DNA of 64,000 bases from Conus ventricosus (GCA_018398815.1 CM031601.1:17857959-17921958), one strand, 5' to 3'; shown: positions 11,028-24,866, numbered from the stretch's first letter. Notes: a model not told the origin generated them from the sequence alone. Program-made: numbers and translations.

Positions 11028-12134
11028 AAATATGACTAACAAAATAACCATTGCATCCACGAATTGTCAGGGTCTAGCCAACCCATAAAAGCGAAGAGAT
11101 TTGTTTAATCATTTAAGAGGGAAATGATACTCAACACATTTATTGCAGGAGGTTCATTTCAACTCGAAATTAGAAAATTACATTCGTTCAGAATGGGGCT
11201 ATATATGCTTTTTCGCGTCTCATAATTGACATTGAAGGGGTGTAGCTATTTTGTTCAATGATTAGTCTGACTTTCAGTTAAAACTATTTTGTAAGGACAC
11301 TGCAGGTACTTATATCTTTGCATCAGTTAAAATAATGAATAAAGCATGTCTTATTGTCAGTATTTACGGGCCCAATCGTGATGAGCCTGAGTTTTATGTG
11401 GCGTTGGAAGAACGCATCAGGGAAGTTGGAGCTGAAAATGTCATCATCGGAGGTGACTGGAATTTGGTACGTGATTATTCCTTGGACTGTTACAATTACT
11501 GACAAAAGATTTGCCATTATTTCAAGTTTTCATTGTGTATTTGAAAGCAAGATATTAAATAGAAAAGTATGCTGCATGTCTTCAAATGTCACTCACAAAG
11601 TTTGTTACACAATAGCTCCCATATTTTTTTTTATTGGATTAATGCATTTTTTCTTGCAAGGTTTCCAAATGATATGACAAAGGCCGGCTGCCTTTGTTTT
11701 CCCTGTTTGATTTACTTTATTTGCTCGATTCTGTCACTTTGTTTTCATTTATTCAATTATCATTGTTTTCGTGTTTACCCTTTGTTGTTATTATTGTGTT
11801 TATATGTGTGCATGATTTAAAAAAACGCATACCGTGGTTATTAAGTGACTGATATTATCACTTTAATGGTAGTAGAAGTAATAACAGTAGCAGTAGTTCT
11901 GGTGGTAGTAGTAGTGCTAACGATGGTATTAGTAATCACAGTAGTTGCAAGGTGATGTTGTTGATGATGTTGATGATGACGATGATGATTATAATGATGA
12001 TCGTGATGATGATGTATGTTTTTTTGTTGCTGTTGTTATTATTGTCTTATTATGATAAGTATGAGTTTTGTGTTTTGTATATTCCTTATTTGTAATTTGT
12101 TCTTAAGTTTTGTAATAAAATATGACTAACAAAA
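11028..12134 (+). mobile_element. LINE AP-endonuclease fragment joined to a 3'-UTR-like tail, flanked by a 17-bp direct repeat
   Basis: The plus strand from 11031 reads an apurinic endonuclease domain in pieces: ITIASTNCQGLANP, a QEVHF segment, SEWGYICFFASHN, RGVAILFND, CLIVSIYGPNRDEPEFYVAL and ENVIIGGDWNLV (metal-binding D, about 11450). Several stops interrupt it. After about 11490 coding sense ends and AT-rich sequence with triplet repeats leads to TTGTAATAAAA at 12110-12120. The string AAATATGACTAACAAAA occurs at 11028-11044 and again at 12118-12134, flanking the block. It can be read as a target duplication of an internally deleted LINE, or the left copy may include the ORF's own start codon. 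Confidence 0.65.
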
Positions 12135-13388
12135 AGTATTTTACTATCCCAATTTTGCCCATAACAGTCGATCATGCGTTGTTTAAGTTCACGTTAAAAC
12201 ATTTTTTTCGCAATTTACTCCTCCATTTAACCAAACAAAAGAAAAGCCATAAGTATCCAAACAATGTTTTATCAAAGATACCCAGTTTGTTTGTACACTC
12301 CAATTTTTGTACATTCAAATAATTTGGATTTTTCCATTTCATATGCTTGTTTTGGTAGTCTATTGAGTGACAGCTTTTGCAATTTGAACCAGTAGCGCAT
12401 TGATTTCATTGCACCATCTACATACAAAAGATACCATCCTAGCTCATTGTATACCATTGCATTTGGGGTATTTGGGCGTACATTTAAAAAGCGTTTGCGT
12501 GCAAGCAAGTGAGGTAATTCAATTACATGTAGATGAGACAGTCCCAGACTTCCGCGGCATATAAAAACATAGGTTTCATTTGCACATCAAAAAGTTTGAA
12601 ATATTGACTTCTATCCATTGTTCCCAAACTCCACATTGTTTTCATAATTTCTGCCATTTTGGCTTAAGCCATGCCTGCATCTTGTTTGAGTACATTGTTG
12701 CATGATGTTTAAAGTAAATCCCAAATACTTATAACTGTTAACAACTTCAATCTCTTTTCCTTATAGAATCATTTTTCTGCTTTTGATGAATGTCCCCCTT
12801 TTCTAAAAAAAAAAAAAAAGAAAAAAAAAGACTTTTGTTTTCTTTAAGTTCACTTTGATTCCTAGAGAAGTGGATGCTTTATCCAGGTTGTTTAATTGAT
12901 TTTGTAGCCCCAGAGGAGTTGTCGATATCAAACATATATCATCAGCAAAAAACAATAAAAAGATTTCTTGTAAGCCTGGCAAAAATTGGAATCCGTGTTT
13001 GCCATGCTGTGTTACTTGTTCAGCAACCTCGGTTATCAACAAAGAGAAAAATCAGGGGAGATAACATACATCCCTGTTTCACGCGGCTGGACAATCAAAG
13101 AAGTCAGACATTTCACTTCCCAACGTACGCACGACTGGACTGAATTATATATGCCTTGGAGTATGCGTAGCAATCTAGTGGATGTTTTTATCTTTTTAAG
13201 AACTAGCCAAAGACGATCTCTACCAACAGAGTCGAAGGCTTTCATATAATCAAGAAAAGCAACGTACATTTTACACTTTTTCTCTCCTGACAAAGGCTTT
13301 TTAATAATAGATATTAGAGTAAATATATGATCAATTGTTTCATAATCTTTTTGGAATCCGGCCTGCTCTTCAGAAATTTTGTGTTGTT
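12135..13388 (-). pseudogene. LINE reverse transcriptase and C-terminal domain, 5'-truncated
   Basis: Minus-strand RT of the endonuclease/RT LINE type also seen at 14.3-15.8 and 62.1-64 kb. From 13388 down: EEQAGFQKDYETIDHIFTL, then MYVAFLDYMKAFDSVGRDRL (motif A, 13200-13270), KGLQEIFLL-type segment, FADDICLIS (catalytic DD at about 12932-12949) and PLGLQNQLNNLDKASTSLG. Below 12508 the C-terminal KRFLNVRPNTPNAMVYNELG and KLSLNRLPKQAYEM segments follow. The 5' end is cut at a GA microsatellite (13389). Frameshifts and a poly-A/T slippage near 12807-12830 break the ORF. Confidence 0.88.
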
Positions 13389-13389
13389 T

Positions 13390-13439
<50 letters not shown>

Positions 13440-13528
13440 GTTAAGCCAGCCATAGACCCAAGTCTACGCCGAGGCATTGTTCTTGTCAACTGTTTAAAAG
13501 CCTCCATTACTCTCTCTCTCTCTCTCTC

Positions 13529-13579
<51 letters not shown>

Positions 13580-13580
13580 G

Positions 13581-13617
<37 letters not shown>
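13389..13617. repeat. (GA)n and (CT)n microsatellites around a 70-bp spacer
   Basis: GA run at 13389-13437, then CT/CTGT runs at 13510-13617. The two face each other as an imperfect inverted repeat. Confidence 0.93.
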
Positions 13618-13621
<4 letters not shown>

Positions 13622-14212
13622 GCTTTCTTGTCTGCTCACTTGATCACTCGCTATTGAATCACGCATATCACAATAAAAGAAATATTATGATGATAAATTC
13701 TTTATTGATGAAGACAAAATGGGAGGTCTTTTACCTCCATCATTGATTTTGCAAAGGAAAAAAAACATGCTAGTCTACTTATTTGTTTACTCGTAGTAAA
13801 GGTTTTTCAAAAGAAGAACAAAAGCCTTGAAGCCTCTGAAGAGGAGAGTGGCGATGTCGGATGGCTTGTGGTCAGAGTTCATCAAAACAATTCGCAGTAA
13901 CTACCTGTACATTCACCAGAACAACACTCCGAGTGTTGAGTACAATACACGGACCAACCGCTGCATTCGCCCTCCCACCTGGAAATGACCACAGAAAAGC
14001 ATGTGCGAACCTAATAATTTGCAACATATTTGGGTGCTCATTATCTACAAAAAAAAACAAACAAACAAAAAAACCAACACATTTACACCTCATTATCTGC
14101 AATAAGTTTGTGTGCCCCATATCTGCACCACAGACCAGCATGCGCAAGTATCAGTAACTGCAAAGTACGTTTGTGTGCTTTTTGTCTGCGCAGTAAAACA
14201 CTACGTCTATTC

Positions 14213-14216
<4 letters not shown>
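13618..14216. other. no recognisable feature
   Basis: Mixed sequence. A short repeated motif (TTTGTGTGC..CATATCTGCAC style, about 14020-14190) recurs two or three times with divergence. No gene recognised. Confidence 0.5.
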
Positions 14217-14272
<56 letters not shown>

Positions 14273-14273
14273 A
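14217..14273. repeat. (CT)n microsatellite
   Basis: CT run with a single CC break, directly upstream of the LINE fragment at 14297. Confidence 0.96.
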
Positions 14274-14296
14274 CATACTGACTGTATTTTTATGTC

Positions 14297-16260
<1,964 letters not shown>

Positions 16261-16273
16261 GAATGAGGGTCTC

Positions 16274-16343
<70 letters not shown>

Positions 16344-16354
16344 TGTGTGTGTGT

Positions 16355-16452
<98 letters not shown>
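16261..16452. repeat. (GA)n-(GT)n compound microsatellite seeded in a minisatellite unit
   Basis: GAATGAGGGTCTCTGTGAGA at 16261-16280 is the same sequence as the unit of the array at 16605-17095. Here its short GAGA has grown to about 65 bp of GA followed by about 110 bp of GT. Confidence 0.93.
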
Positions 16453-16613
16453 TTGATGGAGTTAGCTAGCAAAGAACCTTTACCGCAGCCTGTTTCTCAG
16501 AATTACGAGTATACTGCCTAAGAAGTCATCCATTCTTTCACATGCATTCCCAGGTAAATGTACACGTGCATGGAGGACAGAACATTCTCTTCCTATCTTG
16601 ATCAGCTATGCTG
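16452..16613 (+). repeat. dispersed 163-bp repeat, copy A
   Basis: Begins TGATGGAGTTAGCTAGCAAA and ends near GATCAGCTATGCTGTC. A copy about 95% identical lies at 34643-34805 in the same orientation, also directly after a GT array. No coding sense; probably part of an interspersed element whose 5' neighbour is the GT repeat. Confidence 0.9.
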
Positions 16614-17095
16614 TCGTGAATGTAATGAGGGTCTCTGTGAGAGAGAGACTTGAGAGATTGAGTATGAATGTCGTGAATGTAATGAGGGTCTCTGTGAGAG
16701 AGAGACTTGAGAGATTGAGTATGAATGTCGTGAATGTAATGAGGGTCTCTGTGAGAGAGAGAGAGACTTGAGAGATTGAGTATGAATGTCGTGAATGTAA
16801 TGAGGGTCTCTGTGAGAGAGAGAGAGACTTGAGAGATTGAGTATGAATGTCGTGAATGTAATGAGGGTCTCTGTGAGAGAGAGAGACTTGAGAGATTGAG
16901 TATGAATGCCGTGAATGTAATGAGGGTCTCTGTGAGAGAGAGAGACTTAAGAGATTGAGTATGAATGTCGTGAATGTAATGAGGGTCTCTGTGAGAGAGA
17001 GAGACTTAAGAGATTGAGTATGAATGTGGTGAATGTAATGAGGGTCTCTGTGAGAGAGAGACTTGAGAGATTGAGTATGAATGTCGTGAATGTGA
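16605..17095. repeat. minisatellite, 59-63-bp unit, about 8 copies
   Basis: Unit: TGTCGTGAATGTAATGAGGG, then TCTCTGTGAGAGAGAGA, then CTTGAGAGATTGAGTATGAA. Copies differ mainly in the number of GA steps (4 to 6) and in rare substitutions (CTTAAGAG for CTTGAGAG). The Ser/Leu/Thr-rich minus-strand ORF is the translated repeat. Confidence 0.95.
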
Positions 17096-17708
17096 GGGTC
17101 CACCGTCTTCACCCCTCCACAATATTCCCTATCCCTTTCCCTTTGCCCTCACTTCCCCAGCCTCTCCAGTTGCCTCTCCCCTTTCACGCCCCACCCTTTT
17201 CCGTTTCCTCCAATTCTCTTTCACATGCGTCATTGTTATGATGATGACGATGACGATGGTGATGGTGGCGATGCTGGTGTTTAAAATTTCATTTTCGTTT
17301 ACTATAAAAACTCCTTTGTGTGTGTATGTGTGGTTATTATTATTATCATCATTATTATCATTTTTATGACCATTTAAGGATCAATCGGTAGACATGACAC
17401 CCATTCTTGGTTAGGGCCCTTTACAACAACAACCTCCCAACCCAACCCACCCATCCTCCTAACCCCACCCCCCTCCCCACTCTCTTCTCCTTTTCTCTTT
17501 CTCATCGCCCCACGATTTCTGATCTTTGCCTCATCATGCCCCATCTTCTTACCATTGCCTTCCCCTTCTCCCTTGCCTCCGCCCCTTCACACCCTCACCT
17601 TCACCTCAAAACCTCTGTCTGGTGTTCATAACCTTTTGCTTTCATATTTTTCAAATTGACTCTCGATTCCACCCTTGCCTTTCCAATTCGCCTTGTCCCG
17701 TAAGTGAC

Positions 17709-17710
<2 letters not shown>
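17096..17710. other. C-rich intergenic sequence
   Basis: Pyrimidine-rich sequence (17100-17220, 17420-17700) with a short GATGATGACGATG run at 17239-17275. No gene recognised. Confidence 0.5.
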
Positions 17711-17806
<96 letters not shown>

Positions 17807-17872
17807 CGCGCGCGCGCGCGAATGTGTGTGTGTGTGTATGTACGTGCGCGCGCACAGGTGCGCGCGTGCAAG
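17711..17872. repeat. (GT)n array ending in CG-alternating sequence
   Basis: About 92 bp of GT, then GCGTGCGCGCGCGCGCG and related alternating sequence to about 17870. Confidence 0.96.
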
Positions 17873-18004
17873 TTCATGTAGGAGGGGGATATGCATGCAG
17901 GCCTATATGTGGGATAGCATGGGTGTGTGTGGGGGGAGAGAATCGTTGTCAAGTGTCACTGCACTGGTATTTCTTCCCCCCCCCCCTACCCACCTACCCC
18001 CCAT

Positions 18005-18030
18005 CCCCCCCCCCCCCCCCCCCCCCCCCC
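18005..18030. repeat. poly-C tract, 26 nt
   Basis: Twenty-six consecutive C. Long dC/dG runs are prone to length error in any assembly. Confidence 0.9.
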
Positions 18031-18157
18031 AGTTTAAGTGAGTAATGTTCCTTGTTTCTCCCGTAGCTGTGGTCGGGAATTGTGATCTGTGTTTTGATCA
18101 GTGAATGAAAAAAGTTTCTCTGAGCAAGGCAAGATTGCCGAAACGTAAGAGGAAAAT

Positions 18158-18419
18158 AGAGAATGTAAATATCTTCATTCAAGACCACCATATCTTATTT
18201 TGCACGAAAACCCCCTTTTCACATACTAATCACGTCCTTCTCATGTCAGTTTTGGCCAAAATCAACACCTGTTTCACAAAAAAATTAACACACAAAAACC
18301 TCTAAAAATCGACGCAATCAGTACATTAAAAATGGGGCTTACGTGCAAGATAAGATTTGGTGATCGTGAACGAACATATTTACATTCTCTCCAGGCACAT
18401 AAAATCTAATAGTTTACAG
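18158..18419 (+). repeat. Polinton left terminal inverted repeat
   Basis: Matches the reverse complement of 33722-33986 along its whole length at roughly 90% identity. Shared landmarks in order are ACCACCATATCTTATTTTGC, ACTAATCACGTCCTTCT, CAGTTTTGGCCAAA, CCTCTAAAAATCGACGCAAT and GGCTTACGTGCAAGATAAGA. Differences are mostly single-base indels. Confidence 0.96.
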
Positions 18420-18443
18420 TACTCTTTTATACTTCAATCACTA

Positions 18444-19190
18444 TTAACGTCCGCGGGACTGAGTCCTTACTAATTTTCTAATATGCTCTTTTACTTCCAG
18501 CACCATTAACAAATCAGAACAAACAACTGGCTTTCCGTCTTGATTAGTTATTTTACGTCCAATGAATTTATAGTATTCCAAATTAATTCTTTAAAAAGAC
18601 TGTCTCCGCCAAACCTGTATAACTGATAATCGCAAAACCCTGCCTTAATTGACGGCAGTGCTTGTAGAACTGTAGAGGGTTGCCCATCAAACAAATTAGT
18701 ATTTGTTTTTAACTGTTGTAAATAGACATACAACATCGGGTACATGAGAAAATCGACTGGTCTACTGCCTACATACTCATAAAGACCGCTTTTTAAGTAC
18801 ATATGTGTTTTAATATGTATGTTTCACCACTATCATAAAAGCCTAAAATTCGAGCAAGGCTTCTAGGAAAAACGTACTCCCTTTCTTCAAGTTCTGGAAA
18901 ATTCATAGTAATTATAAGATTTGCCTCATTAATTTTTAACTCAATGCCAAAATTTCTAAATACTCTCTTAAAGAACAAAAGTTGTAGTAACCATCGATGT
19001 TTTAAATGTTTTAATAGATTGCCTTGTTTGTCCTTTACATCCACCCAGTTATTCTTAGCTCTTCAGATATGTTAATCCATTTTACTTTAAAGCCAATTTC
19101 TTTAAGGGCAAGCCTATAATCACCGCGCCCATTTTCAATTGGGTGCGCTAAGAACACACTTTTGTTTTGTTGGGTTAAATAGATGTACAT
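18444..19190 (-). pseudogene. Polinton capsid-related protein (F54H12.2-like)
   Basis: Minus-strand gene ending 25 bp inside the left inverted repeat. The start is ATG at 19190 and the stop TAA at 18444-18446, giving about 249 codons over three frame changes (near 19045, 18800 and 18548). Visible blocks are YVFPRSLARILGFYDSGE, RPVDFLMYPMLYVYLQQL, and near the end DGKPVVCSDLLMVLEVK. The 'RL..LGF', 'YVY' and C-terminal 'D..G.P....' spacing is that of the Maverick protein annotated in nematodes as transposon-derived F54H12.2 and its relatives. These are widely treated as virion-type proteins, but its exact role (minor capsid versus other) is not settled from sequence alone. One frameshift sits in an A-run (GTAAAATAACT) and could be a sequencing error. 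Confidence 0.75.
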
Positions 19191-22100
19191 CTTTTTTATA
19201 ACTATTTAAAAAAAACTAATTTAAAAAAATGGAGCCCTTTAAATATAACGAAAGTGTCACTTACAATGTAGGAGCGTTTTTATAATCCCAAATATTTAGA
19301 CTTCAGCAATCTAATCATTGCAGTAGTTTAATCATAGGGCTTCCAAGTCAGCCCTTGAAAAACCCACAACTAAAAATTTAAATCCGCCAATAAATATTTA
19401 TAAGGGGCATCAGAAAGGTTATCCCCCAATGACTTTTAAACCAAAAAACATTTTAAAAATTTGTTGCCATTTACTGCCAACTAGGGCTGCGGGTTTTCAA
19501 AAGAAAAACCATTTTAAACCACCCCAAAATTTTTTAAAGTAAGGCAGTATATAACTTTCATTTTATTCCCCAGTACAAGACGAAAAACTAACTGAACTAC
19601 AAAAAGCCCTCCCAAGCGAACAGCGCTTTTAAAACCATTCAACCCCCCCAAAGGGACAATAATCCCAATGAAAAAAACTGCAACAAATTTTAAAATTAAT
19701 CCTTAAAAAACTGTTTTTTAGAAAAAAGTTAGACCCCCCAAAAAAGGGTTAAGCACATTGAAATTTGTGGGGTGTAAAAAGAGAATATACTCTTACTACG
19801 GCCGGGCCATCCCCCTTTTAAAACCAAAACAAACAATTTCGATTGGGAAATAAATTTTAACAAAAACATCCAAAAAAAGCCTGGACAACATTTTCTTAGA
19901 TGAAACAAAGGGCCCCTAACAATCCCCCCCAGGGGGCAAAACTTAATGACTCCCATACGGACAAAGGTTGGTGTTTTTTAGGAGCACAAGCACAACCAAG
20001 TCAAGCATCCCTAAAACACCCTACGGGTTTTTAATCCCTAAAAAAAATTTTTTTAGCCAATTTAGAAAAAATGCTATTAACTCTGCTTTTGATTTACCTG
20101 CCACATACAAAGGTATCAAGACGTTCTTGCCATGCTATTAAAAGGGTTTGACTTTGTTGGGGGGAAAGATTATAAAACAAACCCTTTTGCCCTTTAAGAT
20201 TTCAGTTTGGGGAAATGATACAAAAATAAAAACCCAATGAAATCCTCATACCCCGGAGCCCGACCAAAACTAGGGCACAATAAAGGGTTTAAAAACACAA
20301 GGCCTGCGCCGTCCTTTTAAAAAAAAAATACCACCCTGAAAAAAGCGATCCATTTATAAGTACTCCCCGCCAAAAGCACCCAAAAGGCAACCCACCTTTT
20401 AAAGGGGGGGGGCGCCTCACACTGACGCCACACTAGCGAAAAGACAGCCCTCGTTTTTTTTTTTTAATTTTTACGGGAAAAAAAGCCATACTTTATTTCA
20501 CAAAAAATTTTAATCTAGCAGCTACCCATTTCCAAGGGTCCAAAAGGGGGTCAGCCAAATCCCCAGCAACTTTGTCTATATTAGCCCAAAACCCCCACTA
20601 ACAACACTACCATTATGCCAGGCAAGATCAAGCGCTTTGGCACTAATTTCTTTAATAATTTTGCTGTGGGGGGGGAAATTTTTTTTTTTAATCCAACTTT
20701 TACCAGCTGAGGTTTTGGGAGGCGCTACTGGCCCTTTGGCGCCCACCTTTTAATGCAAAAAACGAGTGTAGAGTTTGAAAACCCCCAACCCCGTTAAAAA
20801 GCAAACTATTGTAACCCCCTTTTTCCCTAAAACAGATCCTTTTTCTTTCAGCTAGCGAGTTTTTTCAAAAATTTTTAATTTCTTTTTATAGTTTCTCTGA
20901 TTCTGCTTGGGGGGGGGGTAGGGCGCGCTTTGTAGTGAAAGAAAGTCTACCTGGCTGCCCTTTGTACCCTTTAATCCTGTTTTTTTTCTGCGTTTTTAAA
21001 AAAAAAGGGGGGGGCCCTAAATTTTTTAATCACGCATCAGCCAGTTTTTTTTTTTCTTTTCTTCTTCTTTCTAGCTCCCCAAATTTTTGCCAAATTGTTT
21101 TCTATTCGCCCCCTTTTTTGACTTTAGACGACCCATTAAGCCCCGGGAATTAAAAACGCATAGGAAATGGGAATGGGCAATTGTTTCAAATTGTTTTTTT
21201 TGACTTTTTCCTCTTTAAAAAACTCGTCTCAATTTCTTTTTGTTTGCATATTTTTTTTTGGCCCTAAATCTTTCAAAAGGGGGCCCTTTCATTTTAGAAA
21301 CCCTGTTGGCAACTCTTTCCCCAAGTTCTGTAAAAGACTAACAGCCTCAGGCCCCTTTAAAATTTTTTTTAAAGTTTAATTTGCCTTTGGGCGGCAACAA
21401 AGGGAAACCCTGTCCAAATTTTGTTTTTGTTTTAAAAACAAAATTGGGTCCGGCTTTGTATTTAAATCTTACAAAATTCCCCTTCTAAATTTTTTTTTAT
21501 ACAGATGGTTTAAAATTTTTTCTATCTTTAAAAACAAAGGACTATGCCCTTCTAGCGGTTTAGTCCCTAAGCCATGTAGAATGAGTTATTCTATTTTTTA
21601 ATAGTTTTGCACGAATGCGCTAAAGGAAAGGGGTGTTTCTGTTTTTCTTTTTAAGGGAAGGGGTTGAAGAACCTTTTTGCTGCTCTTTCAAACTCTTCTT
21701 GCAATGAAGGCCCCCCGTTTTTTGTTTTCATCTTCTTGGGCCCTCAACAGGGTCAATCGGGGCAAAATCTTCATCCAATTTTTTTTTTATATTCCCTTTT
21801 TTTTTTTAAAAAAAAGAACCATACGGTTGTGAAACCCCGATCCATACAGGGAAAAAAAAGAAACCCCATGGCGTAAAAAGGGATAAGGCAAAACCCGTAA
21901 TTTGTGTAAAAAACTCCATCAACCCTTCAACCTGGACAAACCTTTTAAAAGTCAAACAAAAACAAGTGGGGGAAAGTTTTGCTCCCATAAAGGGAAAACC
22001 CAACACAGAGTAACTTTTATTCAAACTGGGACAAACCTTTTAAACTTGAATAAATTTAAGACAAATACATAAACACAATCTAATAGTGGGGGAAAAAACA

Positions 22101-24670
22101 AGCGCAGGCCCAAAAACTGAACTGTCCGGCAAAGATTTGGAATTGAGGGGGGGGGAGTTTTGAAGAGGAAAAAAAAAATTACTCTGTTTTATTTTTTCCC
22201 TTTTGGGGGCAAAACATAAACCCCCTTTTTTACTGTTTTTTCGTTTTTCTGTTCCCTACCCATTTCATTTCCGATTTAATTTGTCAAGTTTCCGGGTCTT
22301 GGGGCTTAGGGGTTTTATAAGCCGGCGCCCCCAAACTATCATTCAAAATAGATATTCAACGGGAAATCCAAAAGCTAACTGTTTTTTGCTAATTTAGGCA
22401 GGGCTACGTTAAACAAAATAGGGAATCAAACCCGGAGAACAAAAGAAGTCTTTGTACTAAGCGAGGCAGACAAATTTTTAAACCCTCTATTCTATCTATT
22501 AAATGCCTAAAAAAGAAAGAAAAGAGAAAGTTTTTTCAGGGGAAAACAAAACCCAAACGGGCTCAACACAGGGGAAAGCGGAAGGAACAAAAAAATGATG
22601 TTAAAGATGAGGGAGTAGCAGAAGATTTTGGGAACAGATTCTGGGATCCCTCCCAGATTTTTTACTGTTAAAGACCATATTCCATAAAAAACCCAAAGGG
22701 GCGCTAAAAGAAAAACTTACTTTTTGAAAATTTACTTTTTTTCCCCAGCGATTTTGTTGTTCTGTCTGAAATTCCAAAACCCAATAAACCCGTTACGACA
22801 TTTCCCCTTTATTTTTTTTTTTGTTACTAACCCTGAACTGGCCAGAACAATCTTAACCCCGTAAAAAAGTAAAAAAAGTTATTTTAAATTTGAAAGAGTT
22901 TTACCCTTCCATTACAGAAAATAAAAAACAAGCGAGACACTCTTTTGGAAAAAAACATCCCAAATCAGTCCCCTTGCCTTTAAAAGGAATTTTGTTATTT
23001 CCCGAAGAAACATCTCCCCTTTTTAGAGAGAACAAAAAGCGTTTTTATAATCCAAAATTTGAGAAGGTTTACTGTGCAATAAATGGCAAGTCGATCGTTT
23101 TTAATTTAGGGCGCCCGGAATTTTTTCCCCCACCCAACTTTTGAAAAAATAAGAAAATTGTTCCTGGAGGGGAGGCAAAGAGATCCTTTCAGTTATCGGG
23201 TTTTAAAAAAAAATTCGCATTTAAGAAAGTAAACTCGAAAAAACTACTTAATAACCAAATATGGGGTGGGTTGGGTTTTTGATCCCCCATTTGACAACAA
23301 TTTTTTGGAATGGAGAAAAGGGGTAGGGCCCAAAAAGGAAAAAAAAAAATATTCACAAGAAAGCAACGGAGACGCCCAAAAAAAATGCAAGTTTTTTATG
23401 GTTTTGGGGTGCTCATTAAAAAAATTGAAGAAAACAGGGTAAAAGACGGGCTTATTAAAATTAGAAGAAATATTTTAAAACAAAACAGATGGATAGCTTA
23501 AGTTTCTGCCTAAAATCCGACTGTTTTTTTTTATCGGGGGGATACTGGGGTTGGGGAAAAATTTCCCTTTGAAAATTTATTTGTTACAAACAATAACCCG
23601 GGGTTTTATTACAGCCCAAATTTTTATTCTGCACAACCATTTTCACAACAAGCCCTTTTTAAAAAAGGGAAATTTTTTTTTGGACAGACGAGAATAAATT
23701 TTTAGTTGTCCTAGCGACAAAATGAGCGACTGTTTGGGTCATTAAATAAAAACTAATTTTAAAGGGGGCGAAACGCGTTTTTTTATTGATTACTGTTCAA
23801 ACTGAACGAGACTTTTTTAAAAAAAAAAAGCCTGGGCCCAAAACTAGCCTTTTGTGGCCCGGGCCCCGGGCCCTTTGTTTTTGTGTGGCTCTTAACTTTA
23901 AAAAACAAAGCTGTCTTAAAAGACTTTAGAACGCAGTTTTAAAAACCGTTGTATTATTTTTCACTAAGGAAAAAAGAAAAGTTTTTTAAAATGTTTAAGT
24001 GAAAATTATATAAAAAGGGCCCAAAAAATGAGCTAAAAAAAAAATTTAAAAAACAGTTTGAAAAAAACTAAGCACGCTAAGCTAAAGCTTACAACGACCC
24101 CCCATTTTAAAACGTTTTTTTTTTAAAATTTTTAAAAATTAAAAAGAATGTCTCGGGGGCCTAATTTAAAAGCAGAGCTAGCTCCTAAATGCTTTCAAAA
24201 TAGAGTTAAAAGACCTAGCAAAACAAAACCCAGTTTTTATCCCAATAGGAGTGCCAATTATGGATTTTTAGTACACAGGGTTATGGGGGTTTTTCAAACG
24301 AACAGAAAATTTAAAAACAAAAAAAAGACAGCAATATCCTAAACCCTAGAAAATAAAAATTTAAAGGGGAAACAATTTTTGGGAAACCAAAGAATACAAA
24401 CTTTTAAAAGAAGAATGCCCTTTGGGGGTTTTCTTTTGAAATTGCTTGGAATTTAAAGGGGGGGGGGGGGGGGGGAACTGCGAAGCCCTAATGTATACTT
24501 TGATAAGGAAAACAATTTTAGAAAAGCTTTAAATGCAGGTCCCTTTCTTGTTAGCCTGGTTCCAGGAACACAACAGAAAAAACAGATTAAAATAACTTGG
24601 CAGGGTTCTGAACATATGCTACAGAGAAAGAAGTCCTTAGCTAAAGGGGGGGGGGGGGGGGCGACACTGT
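19191..24670. other. Polinton interior with homopolymer-distorted, unreadable sequence
   Basis: About 5.5 kb in which A, T, C and G runs of 4-10 are far denser than in the flanking parts of the same element, and no frame stays open beyond about 85 codons. Fragments that may be coding include plus-strand 22890-23144 (ending KFEKVYCAINGKSIVF, reminiscent of a major-capsid segment) and a glycine-rich GDTGVGEK string near 23540 that might be a broken Walker A of the packaging ATPase. Both are weak. Capsid, ATPase and protease genes would be expected here. Poly-G runs of 18 and 16 occur at 24458-24475 and 24646-24661. Confidence 0.6.
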
Positions 24671-24674
24671 CGGC

Positions 24675-24866
24675 TTGGAATTTACCCCAACGCTACCGTC
24701 ACTACCTTGGCAAATGACGATGATTTTTCGCTTATTTATTACTCCGAGGGAGGGCGATACTAGTTTGCCAGAACATACGTTAATTAGAGGTATACAAATA
24801 AAGGCTGAAAACTTGGATGCTCCTCTTAAGCTCAGTATTGCAATTATAAAAACGGAGACAAAATAA
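24675..24866 (+). CDS. unassigned Polinton ORF fragment
   Basis: A 63-codon plus-strand frame right after the unreadable stretch, with ordinary composition: LPEHTLIRGIQIKAENLDAP and KLSIAIIKTETK near its end. It looks like the C-terminus of a longer protein whose upstream part is lost in the distorted region. No family recognised. Confidence 0.35.
   Translation: MEFTPTLPSLPWQMTMIFRLFITPREGDTSLPEHTLIRGIQIKAENLDAPLKLSIAIIKTETK

Noticed and set aside
13388..13666. Arg/Glu-rich coiled-coil ORF on the minus strand
   Set aside because: Translation of CT/GA microsatellites; same for 5840-6082, 6046-6330 and 15681-15932.
16606..17112. 168-codon Ser/Leu/Thr-rich minus-strand ORF
   Set aside because: It is the 59-63-bp minisatellite translated; copy-length variation, not coding constraint, explains the frame.
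23520..23560. Walker A motif of the Polinton packaging ATPase
   Set aside because: Only a single glycine-rich string (GDTGVGEK) inside a homopolymer-distorted region; the Lys-Ser/Thr step is missing and no other ATPase motif was seen, so it is mentioned but not called.
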